In this document: one piece after another, positions 19,790 to 32,518 of the stretch
Layout: each line of letters begins with the position of its first letter
How positions within the stretch are numbered: the stretch's first letter is position 1
Source: Theocolax elegans
Taxonomy: Eukaryota > Arthropoda > Insecta > Hymenoptera > Cerocephalidae
Reading direction: 5' to 3'
NCBI GenBank assembly: GCA_026168455.1
Contig: CM047431.1
Coordinates: forward strand, 61,276,910 to 61,340,909
Length of the DNA: 64,000 nucleotides
Made by a program: the position numbers and the translations under genes
Notes under the pieces: model-generated
Databases searched by the model: none
What the model was told of the DNA's origin: nothing
The model's input: the letters and a program-made list of their open reading frames with translations, nothing else

Positions 19790-21180
19790 ACTATTTAAAA
19801 CAATATTTTTTGTCCTGAGCACTTCAGGTAGAATCTCCCATATATGTATATATATATATATAAAAGTATCTTCTCGATTTCTTGATATTCGTAATTTTTT
19901 TCCCGGTTTCGAAAGGAAATTCACTCGACAAAATAATGAATAATTCTGGTTGAAATTTAGTACACTGGTGTATGATAAACAAAGAGCACTCAACTAGAGA
20001 TTGATAACTGAATTAATTGAATAACCAAAATTTGTATAAACAGGGCTCTCCTTTTGTTACTCAAGTTGATTGTCATATATAATATTTAGCATCGACAATG
20101 TGGGGAGTGTAAAATGGTACTGTCACACGTTCTAAAATGAATTAAGAAAATTGCCATAGTTACTTGACCATAAAATATGAAGGTATCCGTAAGAAAGAGT
20201 AGCGAACTGTCGAGATCGTGAAACGTAACCACAAGTTTCGCCTATACTTAGAAGAAACGTACATGCACCCGCGAAATACGCGTTATACCCGAGTGCGTAA
20301 ATATTTCACCTTATACGTCCGCGTGAATCATACAACGAACAATTGCATAATCGCTGTACGCGTGCACAATGAATTGCAGGATAAGAAGAAAAAGGAAGAA
20401 GTAACCCTCGTTGACAATCGATGGAAAGAGTGAAGAACTAAGGATAGTTACAAAAAAAAAGAAGAAGTTTGAGCGAGAGCGGGCAAAAAAAGAAAAAGTT
20501 GCAGTGTACACAGACGACAATTATCAACCGCAAAAGAACGCCCGAGGCGATATCACTATAAAATCCCTTTGAACGAAACGAAGTAAAACTTTTCGTCCCG
20601 GAAATTACAAGCTCTCGCGCGGTCTTTTCGATTTTTTTTCTCCCTATAACCCCCTTCTCCCTCGTATTTTCTTATAATTAGCGCAAGAGCAATTTACCGA
20701 CTGGTAGTACAAGCGAGGGTGGACTGAGACGAAGGACCCTTGAGAAAACGGTGTATATATATATACATCCTATGTCACGATCGAAATCGATAAAGATAAC
20801 GGGTACGTATCTCTCTCTCTCTCTCTCTCTGTCTCTGTCTCGTAGACTGTCACAATCCTGAATTTATCTCTCATTATATACCTTACCGTGATTTGCAGTT
20901 GGTTCTCTCGGGTTGGAATTACAATTGCCTCGAGTAAGTAAAGAAGGAAATGTATAGGATAGAGTTAACTATGTACGCTCTTCCTCTTATGACGTGTATT
21001 TGAAAAACGATTCAAACGATTCGAGCACAAGAGAAATGGACGACTAGTTGATACTACCTTATTTTACACTTGGAACTCTCTATGTGCCTGCGTACATCGC
21101 TTCTAAATTGGTATTATGCAGTAATATTCCTCTAGCATATACGAGTCTAAGATAATTCGACGTTTCGGAAAATCATAAAG
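19790..21180. other. Unassigned DNA; CpG-containing patch at 20200-20760
   Basis: Between 20200 and 20760 the composition is less AT-rich and contains CpG. A (CT)n tract lies at 20812-20831. No exon can be supported. Resembles in general style the CpG patch in block Q, with no strong alignment except the segment at 21180-21350. Confidence 0.35.
20812..20831. repeat. (CT)n microsatellite
   Basis: Ten CT units. Confidence 0.9.
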
Positions 21181-21350
21181 ATATCGTATATATAGCTATT
21201 AACATTCATTTTCATTTCGTTCACCGTATCGTATCCAATTCCTGATCAGTATATATACATCCAATCACTCATCATTTTTTTTATATACATAATAACAATT
21301 AATTATTTTGAATTATAAAATCATATAAAGTAATAGATTAAGTCCAAAAT
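21180..21350 (+). repeat. Paralogue of block Q, MITE-free site
   Basis: CCGTATCG-TA-TCCAATTCCTGATCAGTA at 21224-21252, then CAATCACTCATCATTTTTT and a TAATAGATTAAGT block, match block Q on both sides of its MITE (39590-39598 and 39876-40000) in the same order. The MITE itself is absent and a single TA remains at 21232-21233. Confidence 0.7.
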
Positions 21351-24300
21351 CCATATATATATATATTTACTTTTTTTATATTTATATAAAAAATAATTAA
21401 ATAAAAAATTGGATTGAACTAATTAGTAATTCGTTGTGATAAGAAAATACAATAACTTATAATATGGATACTTATTAAAAAATGGTCAAATAATCAAAGT
21501 CTTCTTTGATATCTTTAGAATTTTTGAGGTTACTGGATATACTATACTTATTGTCCATTAATTACGAATTTATTATTCAACTTTTGGTTACACTGCTAAT
21601 TTTTGGATAAATTAATGTATCATAACTATTCTACTTTCTATATTAAAATTAGGGATTGATGCGTGAATAAATGGTGTATTGAAATTGACTATATTTTATA
21701 ATTGCGTATATATATATATATAGGTATAAGGTCATACTCTGATTATCGCAATTTTTACTTGTGTGTTATATAGTAAATATTAACACGTGTGTGTGTATTG
21801 TTACTTATTGTTACAAGTATAACAGTAAAAATAAATACACTGAAATATAAATTGATTGCATATTGAAAAAAATGATTGTTCGAACATAGTCATAATAAGC
21901 GAATGTTTGTTCGGTCTTAAAAAATATTTCCTAATTTTTCTATACAATATATTTGATTTGTTTATTTATCAAATCACCATAGGAGTTATTGGTAATGGTA
22001 AATTCGTCAGAGGCACATGTAAATTCCTGTACAGTAGATCTAGCTATATAAAATGTATTAAACCTAAATTAATTAAAACTCATCATAACATATATAATGT
22101 TTTTTGTACACATAATATAAGTATTTTGGAACAACGTTCGTGTCTGTGGAAATACTTTTTCTACGGTATATAAATATTTTATTGCGTGTTATATCTTTAA
22201 TTTGTGCGTAATACTGCATTTATTTGTCTTAGGTTTTTAAGTTCTTTTTGGTAGTAGTCGATTAAACAGTTTTAAGCTGTGCAGTGATATTACACGTTAA
22301 TATTTGTTACTGCACAAAAAATTGTGACGCTCGTAGTATATATATCAATATATACGTAACTATAAAATACAGTAATTTTGAATAAAGCATATACGACTAA
22401 TATTATCGTATACATATATACATCGATTACTATATATAATATATTGTACGCTTAAAAACCCAGATAACTTAAATATTAAGTGAAGGTAAAAATCTGTAAT
22501 ATATATGATGTAATCGGTGACGGAATATCACAATATCACCGAGGATAAAGAAAAAATCTTTGATATTGTTCGTCCATATATACATAGAGGAACGTCTATA
22601 GATATACGAGATACACACACGAAGCTTCATACAACAATATTTTTCCGCATATAATGAATACGTATTAACGCACCCGCGCGCTCGCGCATGTATATATAAA
22701 AACGTTGACGCATAAATCAAGTAGATATATAGGGTGCCTTGTACGCGCACACATACGCACACCGCGTGAATCACGAACCTTCAATTGGCTTATAATATAC
22801 GTGGGTTAGGTCAGATCCATATTTTTATATTTTTTCTCTCTCTCTCTCTCTACCTCGTTTTATCTTCCACCCCCGAGGTGATACGATAAATATTTGTCAC
22901 CGTTAATGTATTTAAGCAACAAGTCATAACGGCTATAAATTGAATGTGACTTCAGTCGATTGGTAAGAACAAAAAAAATAGAAGACAGATGAAGATGAAG
23001 AGGAAACTTCTCATTGATGCGCCGTTTATGATTCTATGTAGCATAATAAAAGTTACGATTGTTTCCCCTATTGTTTACGAGGAACAGGAACTTTTATGTT
23101 TCTGCGATTCTCGTGTATATACCTTGTATGTGTCTTTTTGTTTCTTCTTCTTTTTTTTCATTCGGTCGGTGCGACAGAGTTATATCGCCTCGCCGTTGTT
23201 CCGTTTCGTTTATCTAACCGGAATCATTTTTTTTATTTCGACCCTCGTACAACCCTCATCGCCGGAGGCGTTGATTATGCAATTTCCTCGTGTACGCGTT
23301 ATGGGAATTCGGCGATTTATACGTCTTCTACCCTAATTGCAGGGATATTATACCCTTGTACCGTTATTATATAGAATGTTGAACGAATAACGTTTGACGA
23401 GTTTCGAGCGCGCGACGTGTTGTATCGGACGGCGAAGTATGTATAAGGACGAATCGTGGAATGCGATGTGTAACCCAGGTCGTTGTATTCAAGTGATCGA
23501 TTTATATAAATATAATTCGATTTGTATGAAACAAATTACGAACACGTAAAGTGAATGTATACCGACGAATGCGGATGTTCGTGTACCAATATATACGTGA
23601 ACGGTGTTTCCGTAAAACAGAAGTTTACCCTGGCTCCATACGTGATGACACTAAATGTATATGATAATTTTATATATTTAGTACGCGCATTAAATAAGTT
23701 GGTAACAATATATAATTATATTAAAAACAAATGTAGTATTACTTTATAGATATTTTGTAATGCACATAATTTTATATGTATACATATATGTAAAATTAAC
23801 GTTTAGGAAATAGGACGTCGAAGGAAGTAACTTAAACTTTTGCCAATCGTTTTGTATAGAAAAAAAAGTAAATATTTTTAAAGGGGAATGTTCGATGAAT
23901 GTACGTTATTGGGTATAACTTGTATGCTATTTTTGGTATATGCTTGATATACGAAATCCCGTTTGCAACGAACAATTTGTTGCGCGCTTGTCATATTTTG
24001 GCTTTTCTTTTCTTATTATATACTTATTCCGTAAATATACGCCTTAGTAATGGACCTAATATAACATCAAGAAGAACGGTTTCTTTATCGATTTTCAACT
24101 ATTTTCAATTCGATTTTGGTAACGCAGTTTTGTTATACTAAAGTTGGTCAAAATATATCTCTGTGTATTGCCATATCGCATGTATACAAAATACCATATT
24201 TTACTTTTCATATGTATTTTTTTTTTAATGTAGATAAATTCACGTTCTTCAAACTTTTAAATAGTTATAATACACCATAGTTTTTCGTCAAATTTAAAGA

Positions 24301-24455
24301 TAGTTTATCGATAAGTAATAAATAATGCAATAATAATAAACATATTTTTTAAAATATTTTTCTCATTTTGGTTATTTCTTATTATAAAGTGGTGCGTCGG
24401 TGACACAATTTTTAAAATAAATTTGTATGCTAATTGACAAAAAATTATCTATTAA
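21351..24455. other. AT-rich DNA; CpG-containing patch at 23160-23480
   Basis: No recognisable gene. The overlapping frames at 22989-23374 lie in the CpG patch and show no domain. (TA)n tracts occur around 21700-21722 and 22330-22450. Confidence 0.4.
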
Positions 24456-24459
24456 AGTT

Positions 24460-24706
24460 TACACGATAGAGAAATTTTGTATTAAAAATTACAAAATATT
24501 TAGTAAAAATGACAATAATTTCTAGTGAATAAATCACAGACTGACAAATCAGGGAAAATGACTAGAGTTCATATTAAAGTTTATATTAAAATTATAGTAA
24601 ATATTACAAGAATTTATAGTAAATTTTATTATAATCTATTTGTCAATTTGTAATTTGTTTACTAAACACTTTTGTAATTTTTGATCTAAACTTTTTCTCA
24701 GTGTGT
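24460..24706. repeat. Degenerate foldback MITE, CACTGAGAAAAA-type end
   Basis: The right end, read on the minus strand, is ACACACTGAGAAAAAGTTTA followed by AAAAATTACAAAA and GTTTAGTAA. The left end reads ACACGATAGAGAAATTTT, then AAAAATTACAAAAT and TTTAGTAA. The arms are diverged. The terminus resembles those of the MITEs at 39599 and 63301. Confidence 0.6.
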
Positions 24707-24748
24707 AAAATGATGGTTAATGTATAACTGTTTTCAAATAAAAATCTT

Positions 24749-24779
24749 AGCCTGATGAGGATAGAAAGTGTCTATCGCT
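24749..24779 (+). repeat. Degenerate Penelope-type hammerhead motif
   Basis: CCTGATGAG followed by a hairpin GATAGA-AAGTG-TCTATC, matching the Penelope-element motifs at 35587 and 36218 (CCTGATGAG, GATGGA-GGACT-TCCATC). The stem differs by a compensated pair (G-C to A-T). The GAAAC box that follows the stem in those copies is absent, so this copy should not self-cleave. Probably the remnant of an older Penelope-like insertion. Confidence 0.55.
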
Positions 24780-26110
24780 ATAAATAAACTTGGAATTTGG
24801 TTTAGTCCGCCAATATCGACAATTCCTTACTCCTTTTCATAATTTTATAACGATAACTAATGTAGAAAAAATCGTAGTGCGTTTTGAAAAAATAATCGAA
24901 TTCGATTGTGGCCAAATTTTAAACTATACAAGATTTTTCAGTTTACATATTACGAATCCGTATTTCGAATTACCGCAAATTCGAAAATTTCTGACGGGAA
25001 TATAGTAAACGACATATTTTAAATTCTGATGTCAAAATTGCAATTAGCGATATAAATAAAAATAAAGAGATCAAGTTTTAGACGTAATATAACGGAAAAT
25101 TAGGTTGGTGTTGCAGGTAACGCATTAACTTCAGTTATAGTTGTAGTTTCGTTTTAGCAACTCTGATATAGAGTTTTTGGCAATAAGTAAAATATAATTG
25201 ATGGTTTTTATATGAACTGTTAGATTAAAAGTTAATCTACGTAATTCTCTGAATGTCGACGAGTGAAAAATTATTAGTTTATAGACAAAAATTAAATAAT
25301 GTGCGTTATTACATTAAACACAACCGGGATTCGAATGAAAAATTACTGAATTTGATTAAATGACAAATGTTGACAAATGTGGTTTAAGATCAACTTCAAC
25401 CAAATTCGGTCAGGGCGACAAAAATGTTTCGATTATGTCAAACTATTAATGGAGCTTACCGATACTTTAATAATTCGTATATATTGTTAATTTAAAATGC
25501 TGTTAGCTACAACGTATTATTATTAAAAATGAAGTAAATTCCTGGGTTTTACTAAAGATTTTTTTAAATTTTCTCTAAATTTAATTGCGTAAAATATTTA
25601 AAAAAACGTATTTTCCAGCTACTACCCGGTAATTGTATAAGTTTACTTTACGAGAGTACGACGGAGTAGATGTTTTCAAAAAATAATTTACCTCGGCTTC
25701 AAAATTAAAATGCGGAATTTATATTTTTAAAGTTCAACATCATATTAAGGGGATGCATTATTACACGAAAATTATTAGTAACACTTTAAAAAAAACATCT
25801 TTTACATTTGCTCTGAAAAATCGTTTATAACCCTTTTATAATTACAATCGTTTATTATTGACGAAAAAATACGTATGTATTCATAATTTATTATTTAATT
25901 CGATTAATTTACTCTGTATAAAGCTTCTTTTGTATCATTTAAACAATAAGATATATTTTTTAGATTTTTAGCTTTATATTTTAATTTTAGTTTTTGGATT
26001 TTTTAAGGTATATTCCTGTAATTAGAGCATCGGATCGTGTTAAGGGGGTTGGAGCGATACGAAATTTTTATTAATCAATAAAAAATAAAATCGAGTGTAT
26101 AAATCGAATG
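24780..26110. other. AT-rich DNA, nothing recognised
   Basis: No coding or repeat structure that I can support. Confidence 0.45.
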
Positions 26111-26111
26111 T

Positions 26112-26375
26112 AAAAATAAGAGAAGAGGTGATTTCGTTCATTCGCAATCTGTATGCTGAATTTGAAACTAAAATACTTATCATTATGTTTTTGAGAACCG
26201 TCCGTTAACAAATGTCAAGACTCTTCACCTTATAGAGGTAAGATTCTCATATATTTGGTAAGATTTTTCTCGAAAACGCAATAATATTTTAGTCTCAAAT
26301 TCAGCAGGTACATAATTAGAATATTGATAAACAAAGGCGTCTCTTCCGCTTCTCTTATTTTTCCACATACTTTAT
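26112..26375 (-). repeat. Palindromic dispersed repeat, family A copy 3
   Basis: Clearest member. The left arm, with AAAATAAGAGAAG at 26113-26125 and GCTGAATTTGAAACTAAAAT at 26155-26174, is answered by GAGACTAAAATATT-type and GAAGCGGAAGAG blocks on the other strand at 26285-26363. Arms of about 80-90 bp surround a spacer with TTGACATTTGTT on the minus strand. No coding capacity. Confidence 0.65.
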
Positions 26376-26568
26376 TAATTCATCCTTTAATAATAAGTTA
26401 CAGGGAGTTATTAAGTTACTGTTAAGGAAATGTCCGACCCAAGTTACAGAGATTTACACCGTTCAACATAACAATTATGTTAGAAATATTGAATTAAAAA
26501 TCTGAAAAAATTCATATGGGTAGTTTAAAACAAAAGCGAGGTCATGACCTTTTGAATTTTCCAGAAAA

Positions 26569-26584
26569 AATAAATTTGTTAATA
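26569..26584. repeat. SINE target-site duplication, left (16 bp)
   Basis: AATAAATTTGTTAATA, repeated exactly at 27028-27043. Confidence 0.95.
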
Positions 26585-27027
26585 TTTATTTTTTTATTCT
26601 TGATTTTGTGCACTCTTTTTCCTGGCACTTCCTACCGTTTATCCCCCTGGGGACTTTAACGGTGTCCACCTACCACCTATGTGTGGGTGCTTTTATCCCT
26701 CCCTTAAAAACCCCACCATCTCGCATTCGTCCGGGGTTATGCCCGTGGATGAGGGAAACCTGTGAAGCAGGGAAAACCTCACCCGAGATGGCCGGTGTAT
26801 TCGAAACATTCTTTTTGGGTGTCAAAGTCACATTGCGTAGGCCTTGACACCGAAACCGAATGTTTCACACCTCCCGCTCACGTTGTGAAGTGTGAAAAAA
26901 CACCTAACCCGCCACGAAAGCGAAGCGACCGAGAACGTCACCCATCCACTTGGGTACCGCGCTCAATACTGCTTAACTTCCGTGACCGGCTGAGGTGCGT
27001 CTCCGCCACTCCGCCACCGCGTCGGTC
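26585..27027 (-). mobile_element. 5S rRNA-derived SINE (SINE3-type), 443 bp
   Basis: The minus-strand head (about 26938-26990) contains GGAAGTTAAGCAG and GAGCGCGG, then AAGTGGATGGGTGACG. These correspond in order to box A, the intermediate element and box C of animal 5S rRNA, an internal type 1 pol III promoter. The remaining 350 bp is a GC-rich unrelated body that ends on the minus strand in an A-rich AATAAAAAAATAAA tail at 26585-26600. A perfect 16-bp target duplication brackets it. It is much more GC-rich than its surroundings and inserted into dispersed repeat B. The plus-strand open frames here are shadows of the SINE. Confidence 0.88.
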
Positions 27028-27043
27028 AATAAATTTGTTAATA
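27028..27043. repeat. SINE target-site duplication, right (16 bp)
   Basis: Exact match to 26569-26584. Confidence 0.95.
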
Positions 27044-27049
27044 ACAAAT

Positions 27050-27272
27050 GAATAAACAATTTTTGGTCAGTAATCTAAAACGGTATGAATTTTCAACGCA
27101 AAAATCATAATTAAGTGACAAATTTAAAATTCTGAGCAAAATTTGAGTATATTATTTAAAACATGCCTATAAGGGCATGACATTCAGGATTTTTAAAAAA
27201 ATTTATTTTTTGTTTATAAAAAAACGTATCAAAAATGACCATTTTTTGAGTCCGACATCCCCCTAAACTAAT
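27050..27272 (+). repeat. Dispersed repeat B, copy 2
   Basis: Matches 11655-11840 in order and orientation, with about 40 bp more in the middle (near 27110-27170). The 5S SINE inserted at its left edge. Confidence 0.7.
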
Positions 27273-27796
27273 AATTTAACATATGTTAGAAATATTAACG
27301 TTGTTAGGCGATTTCGACTGAAAATTGTTAATCGTTCGGTTTGACCAAATAACCCAACAGCGGGTTGGTATAGTAATTGACGAAAAGCATAAATCACAAT
27401 GTACGTGGGAAGATTTAAAGAGAAAGCAGCAGGGACGCAAGCAGTAGACGATTGAATTACACCGATTTAGTCTCCGGGTTATCGAGTTATTTCGAAACAC
27501 GAATAAACCCGAGAGGTCCATTATTATATTATCTTATGGAAAGAGAAGTAGCTGATCGCGCGGTTAAAATTAGTGCCGAAAATGCATGAGCTTTTCTTCT
27601 TCGCGTCAATCCTGCCTTATCGTGTATAAGCCAACGGCCACTAGATCGAACGGGCAGAAGGGCCAATTGTTACCCGTCAATGTTCTCTACCCGCACATAC
27701 CTACATATATACATCTACAGACAAAAGACTCGGAAAAACTGAAGCCGCGAAATCGGATTAGAATGAATTTCTCTTTCGTTTTTTCAACCTATAGAG

Positions 27797-27798
<2 letters not shown>

Positions 27799-27836
<38 letters not shown>
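27799..27836. repeat. (TA)n microsatellite
   Basis: Uninterrupted TA repeat of 19 units. Confidence 0.95.
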
Positions 27837-27840
<4 letters not shown>

Positions 27841-28387
27841 TAGCCGTATATATATCGTGTGTTCGTATTTCAAATCTGAATATCGATATATACCATTCGA
27901 TATTTTGTTTTAAAACGCGTTATTATATATTAATATGTAGAGACCGATCGTTTAAAGTTAATCATCGTGAATGAGAAAATATGACGTGTCGCGTCTAGGA
28001 AGATTGCTCGGTGCGATCGTTAAATTAATTAACGAGAACAATGGATATGAGAATGACAAGTATAGTATACGCATCTTTTTATTTTCCTTCTCATTTGACA
28101 TGTTTATGTGCAACGCTGTGAGCTGGCTCCTACAGCGTAAGTCGCGCTTCAATTCGAACATTACATTATTTCGCTCAATTTTTTTTTTCTTAATATACTG
28201 CCTTCGCCAAGGTTAGAACGTTACTCAAGATTTTATTCCGATGATAAAATCTGATCTAACGCTCACGATCATAAGACATTTCAATCTCCCGTATAAGATT
28301 TATTAGTATTTTTTTTTTTCGTTTAAACGCTCGAAAAGTTTAGCGGATATAAACTAAGAATATCAACGTTACGCCTCGAGAGAGATG

Positions 28388-28389
<2 letters not shown>

Positions 28390-28418
<29 letters not shown>
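28390..28418. repeat. (TA)n microsatellite
   Basis: Uninterrupted TA tract of about 14 units. Confidence 0.95.
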
Positions 28419-29942
28419 AGTACACATCAAATGACCGTTCTTTTTCTTCCTCTTTTTTTCGTATTATCAACTGCGACCTCTCAGTTTTTTTTTCGAAGGG
28501 TATAGAAGTTCTCGGAACTTTTCCAGTTAGCTCGGAGTTCCGGTGGTGAAATCTTATTAAAATCTTAACTAATGTAACCGAGAGGAGCGCGCGACTAGTG
28601 ATGCTGATGCTCGGGACGGTTTTAACTCGTCATTTACTACCGCGACTCTTCGAAGCGTTAATTCCTTTATGACTTTGAATTATTCAACAACCAACCGTAT
28701 TTTGTTCCTTTTTTTCCTCTTTATATATATATATATACGAAAAGTGAAGATGCACTTTGCGTTTCTCTCGTTTCGTTTTTCCTTCGCGGTGATAAATTCA
28801 TTAACCGAGGTGTACACACGATGTCACATTATTTTAATTATCATTTTACAAGCGTTACTGCGTTTTATTGCTCGATAATTTTAATGCATTATTCGTTCGG
28901 TTTGAGGCCGCCACGTTTGATTGTGCGAAAATGTGTATAAACATTCTTATTGTACATGGTATTATATTTACTTTTGCATAAATTTATGAGCTATCGGTAG
29001 TGTGTACACGTGATGAAAATAATTGATATAGTATAAACGTTTTATAGAGTTTTTCTATATACATTACTTTATATATATAGGTTTTATTAATTTTTTGTCA
29101 TTCAGTAGTTGAAGATAAGCGAAATTGTTTACGAGCAGTAGATTATTCAAAGAAGAGTTTGCATCTATTAATATATACGATAATATGTTAATAATACAAT
29201 ACAATTAATGTATTTTCTATACAACCCACAATACTGTACACAACATATGATATAATACAATAAAAATTTTAATAAAAATTTTTATGTAGTCTTTGTCGAA
29301 ACAAATTTGTATACATGTTAAATTTTTAAAATGTATTTAAAATGTATAATTTATATTTTAACACTCTGGTTATCTGTCATTCATAAATTTCTTTAAAATC
29401 ATTTTTAATGATTTTTGAATCGCTAATTTCTCTATTTTTAAATGTGGAATTGACGTGATGTGGATAAAATAAATAAAGTCTTTTACAAATTAGTTTTAAA
29501 AATTTAATTTTACAAAGATTTTTCAATAATTTACGTAAAAATTAATAAAATTATATTATAAGAATATAGTATTTTACAGCAAGATTTCGATATACTTTAA
29601 TTATCATAATTTTCACTATATTTTGTAGCAAATGTACATATACGTTTATAGGGCTTTTTCGTACAATTTATAAATAACAAAAATTAATATATACGTGTTA
29701 ATCTTTGGTATAAAGTATATATATATAGTCAAAATATTATGATCATCGAAGTATGTATAGTCATTTTTAAAATACTATTTTTCTATTACTATTTTATTTA
29801 TAATTATTTTAATCGTTACATGAAAATAATATGGGAACAAATTAGTATATGAAAAGAAAGCCTATATAAATATTCAACCTTTTATTTTATATGCAATACA
29901 CATTACACAGAATAAAATTTATGTATGTGTATGTGTAGCTTC

Positions 29943-29947
<5 letters not shown>

Positions 29948-29987
<40 letters not shown>
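29948..29987. repeat. (TA)n microsatellite
   Basis: Uninterrupted TA repeat of about 20 units. Confidence 0.95.
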
Positions 29988-29990
<3 letters not shown>

Positions 29991-32154
29991 ACGTAATATT
30001 ACAAAATTGTGTAAAATTTTTACTTAAACTTAGTAAAATCTTTATCAGAAATAAAACTATAGAGAAAAACTTTATAATTTTTCTTTTAACTTGTCTGATA
30101 TATACTTAAGAATCACAGGTTTGACACTTCAACCTTTATTTTTCGATTGATAAACGCGTAGATCTTTTTGCAGTTTATATAACCCGACACTTCCTTTAAT
30201 TTGACTATACGCATTAATCAAAATAATTTATTTGTTAATAAAAATCTCAAAATTGTCAATAATTTAGAAATCTATCGAAGAAATAAAATGTTTCGATTCC
30301 TCCGTGTAAACACGTCGAAGAATATTTTAACCAAGAAAAAAACACCACCGATACGTACAAGTTCGGAATTCGTGCGCATTCGAGCATTGACGAGTTGTAT
30401 CGGGAAATGACTTGTATTTTATATAAATTTTATATCGGGTACCTATATACGTAATTTGTATCCATAAATTCATAGCTCTAACGTATCGTATACACATCGC
30501 GGATGTGAAGAATGCGAATCCATTTCTAACCCGGAGAGAAAAAGAAAATAATCGATAAAATATGGATTTATACAGCGTAAAGATAAACATTCAATTCATT
30601 TGTTATATCACCGCGTGAACCGTTAAGAGAACTTTGTTTGTTTATTCGTCTTTCTCTAAAGTAAGGGAATAAATCTATTGTTATTTTTTTCTTTCCTTTT
30701 TTTTAACAACACATTCGAAAATACACGCATCGTAGTCACCAAAAATTTTATAATAAGAATCGAAAGATATGAAAAGAAAAGTTAAATAAAAATTGGAATC
30801 CCGCGTTGACAATTTTTTATACACAATGCCCGATAGGACATTTTTTTCACTAACGAAAAGTATAAATTTCAAGATCGCGTGTTTGGTTTTTTAGTATTTT
30901 TATCTCATACTATAATACATTTATCCAAAAGATTTAGGTACTTTTTAGAACGGATTTTCTCTCCGCGATGATAAACTATCACGAGCGACATCGTTTGGTT
31001 GACCGATAAAAAGCTCTCATTAGTGTATATAATAATCGATAGAGAAAGGAGTGTTACATCGTTCGTTAGATTTATACAACAAAGTCTCAAACAGGTAGAA
31101 AATAGACAGTTGACTTTTTTTCAATAGTCCGCGAGGTAAATAAAGTATTTATTAAACTGACAAATTAACGGTCCGATTACATGTATACCGGCAAGAAATT
31201 ATTCAATCCGTCCGCCACCTCATCGTTGAGGAAGTGTCCGTCGAAATAAAAAGTTAAAATAAGAAACGAAGGTGCATTACTTACTCGAATTTCCGACGAA
31301 TTTATTCTGCACCTCGTCAATGACGTCAATCGATACAACAATTTCGTAATCCGTGCATTTGTCGCTACGAGGTGATGTAAAACGCGCTGTAACGTATATG
31401 TATTCGAATCCTCGTTTTTACGGCTATAGTCGATATCGATCGATATAAAAAATCGTAAGTTGATAAATATATATATATGTGTGGGTGTACAGATGTATGT
31501 GTGAAAAAAGGAATAATGTCGAGCGAGATGCGAAATATATAATCGTAGGAGGAAGAGAAGACGGGCCGATCGATCGTCGGGATATAGGTTCGTGCAACGC
31601 GGAAATAGAACGTGGAAATAACAGCTGACCGCGTATGCTGTATGTATGTGTAATATGTGTGGGTCACGCCGGGAGTTATAATAACGTTCGGGATGCAGGC
31701 GCGTGATGTGTGCAACGTTTCCTATCGGTTGAACTGGGTTCGTTCTTGAATCGCGAGCTCGGATCGACGCCCACTATATATTTTCACTTGAAATCGGCCC
31801 CTCTCTCTCTCTCGGTGCACTTGTCGTTCGATCAAAGTTTATTTTATCGAACCCCGTTAATGAAGCTTTTGCGTCCGATTTCCTCTTGCGATCAATGTCT
31901 ATATACGCAAACACGCGGGGTCTTTACCCCCTTTTTCCGGTCTATGATCGTTACCTTTATCTCGCCTTACGTAAAGCTTATACCGATCGTCGTAAATTAT
32001 TTCATTTCTGTATATAATCTCTCGAGTTCACGAAAATCGACGAGGAACAACCACAACCATTTTTATCGGTATTTTTATTTTTTGTATTATAATATGATAC
32101 ATGATAAAAAGTTCGGCTATGTTTGTCAACTTATAGACTTTTGCCAAGTATGTA

Positions 32155-32254
32155 TATATATATATATGGATGGTTCTCTGTAAAATCTAAGATGAAAAAA
32201 ATAAATATTGCTATATAACTGTGGGAATATGTTTTAGAGGTATCCAGTAGTTTT
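32155..32254. repeat. Outer inverted repeat arm, left
   Basis: About 95 bp, including GATGGTTCTCTGT and GGAATATGTTTTAGAGGTAT, in inverted orientation to 36729-36820. The two arms enclose the Penelope-like element. The same sequence is copied again at about 40613-40705 as part of duplicated block P. Confidence 0.75.
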
Positions 32255-32518
32255 ATAATTCTTGTAAGGGATGTAAAACTAAAAATACAGTATTATAAAT
32301 GTTTAAAAATTAATTTTTTACATTTGTATAATAATATTTGTATTTTTAGCAGCTTACAGGGGATTAGATGGATACTGAAACAAGTGAAGATACTTTTCTA
32401 CCACTCCAAGGTAAGTGCACAAATTTTTTATTCAATGATCATGCTAATAGATTCATCGTTATAAGGCAACAAATATACATTTCTGATATAAATTTGTTCT
32501 ATTCGTCCACGCAGTTGG
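32255..32518. other. Spacer between outer and inner inverted arms
   Basis: AT-rich; an open frame at 32368-32565 runs into the Penelope terminal segment but is not a recognisable protein. Confidence 0.45.

Larger units (their letters stand above)
27273..32150. other. Long unassigned region with microsatellites and CpG patches
   Basis: No gene is recognisable. CpG-containing patches lie at 27540-27720, 28440-28660 and 31360-31990; the rest is AT-rich. Long (TA)n tracts are listed separately. The open frames here (for example 31365-31715 and 31710-32183) have no domain, and low-complexity Tyr/Ile runs are encoded by TA repeats. The patches could be untranslated exons or enhancers in a large intron, but nothing shows it. 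Confidence 0.35.

Noticed and set aside
22801..22815. Insect telomeric TTAGG repeat
   Set aside because: A single GGTTAGG occurrence, not an array.
26608..27055. Plus-strand open frames over the GC-rich segment
   Set aside because: Fully explained by the minus-strand 5S-derived SINE and its target duplication.
31365..32183. Two open frames of 116 and 157 aa
   Set aside because: No recognisable domains, Tyr/Ile/Ser-rich, spanning TA repeats and the start of the inverted repeat arm.
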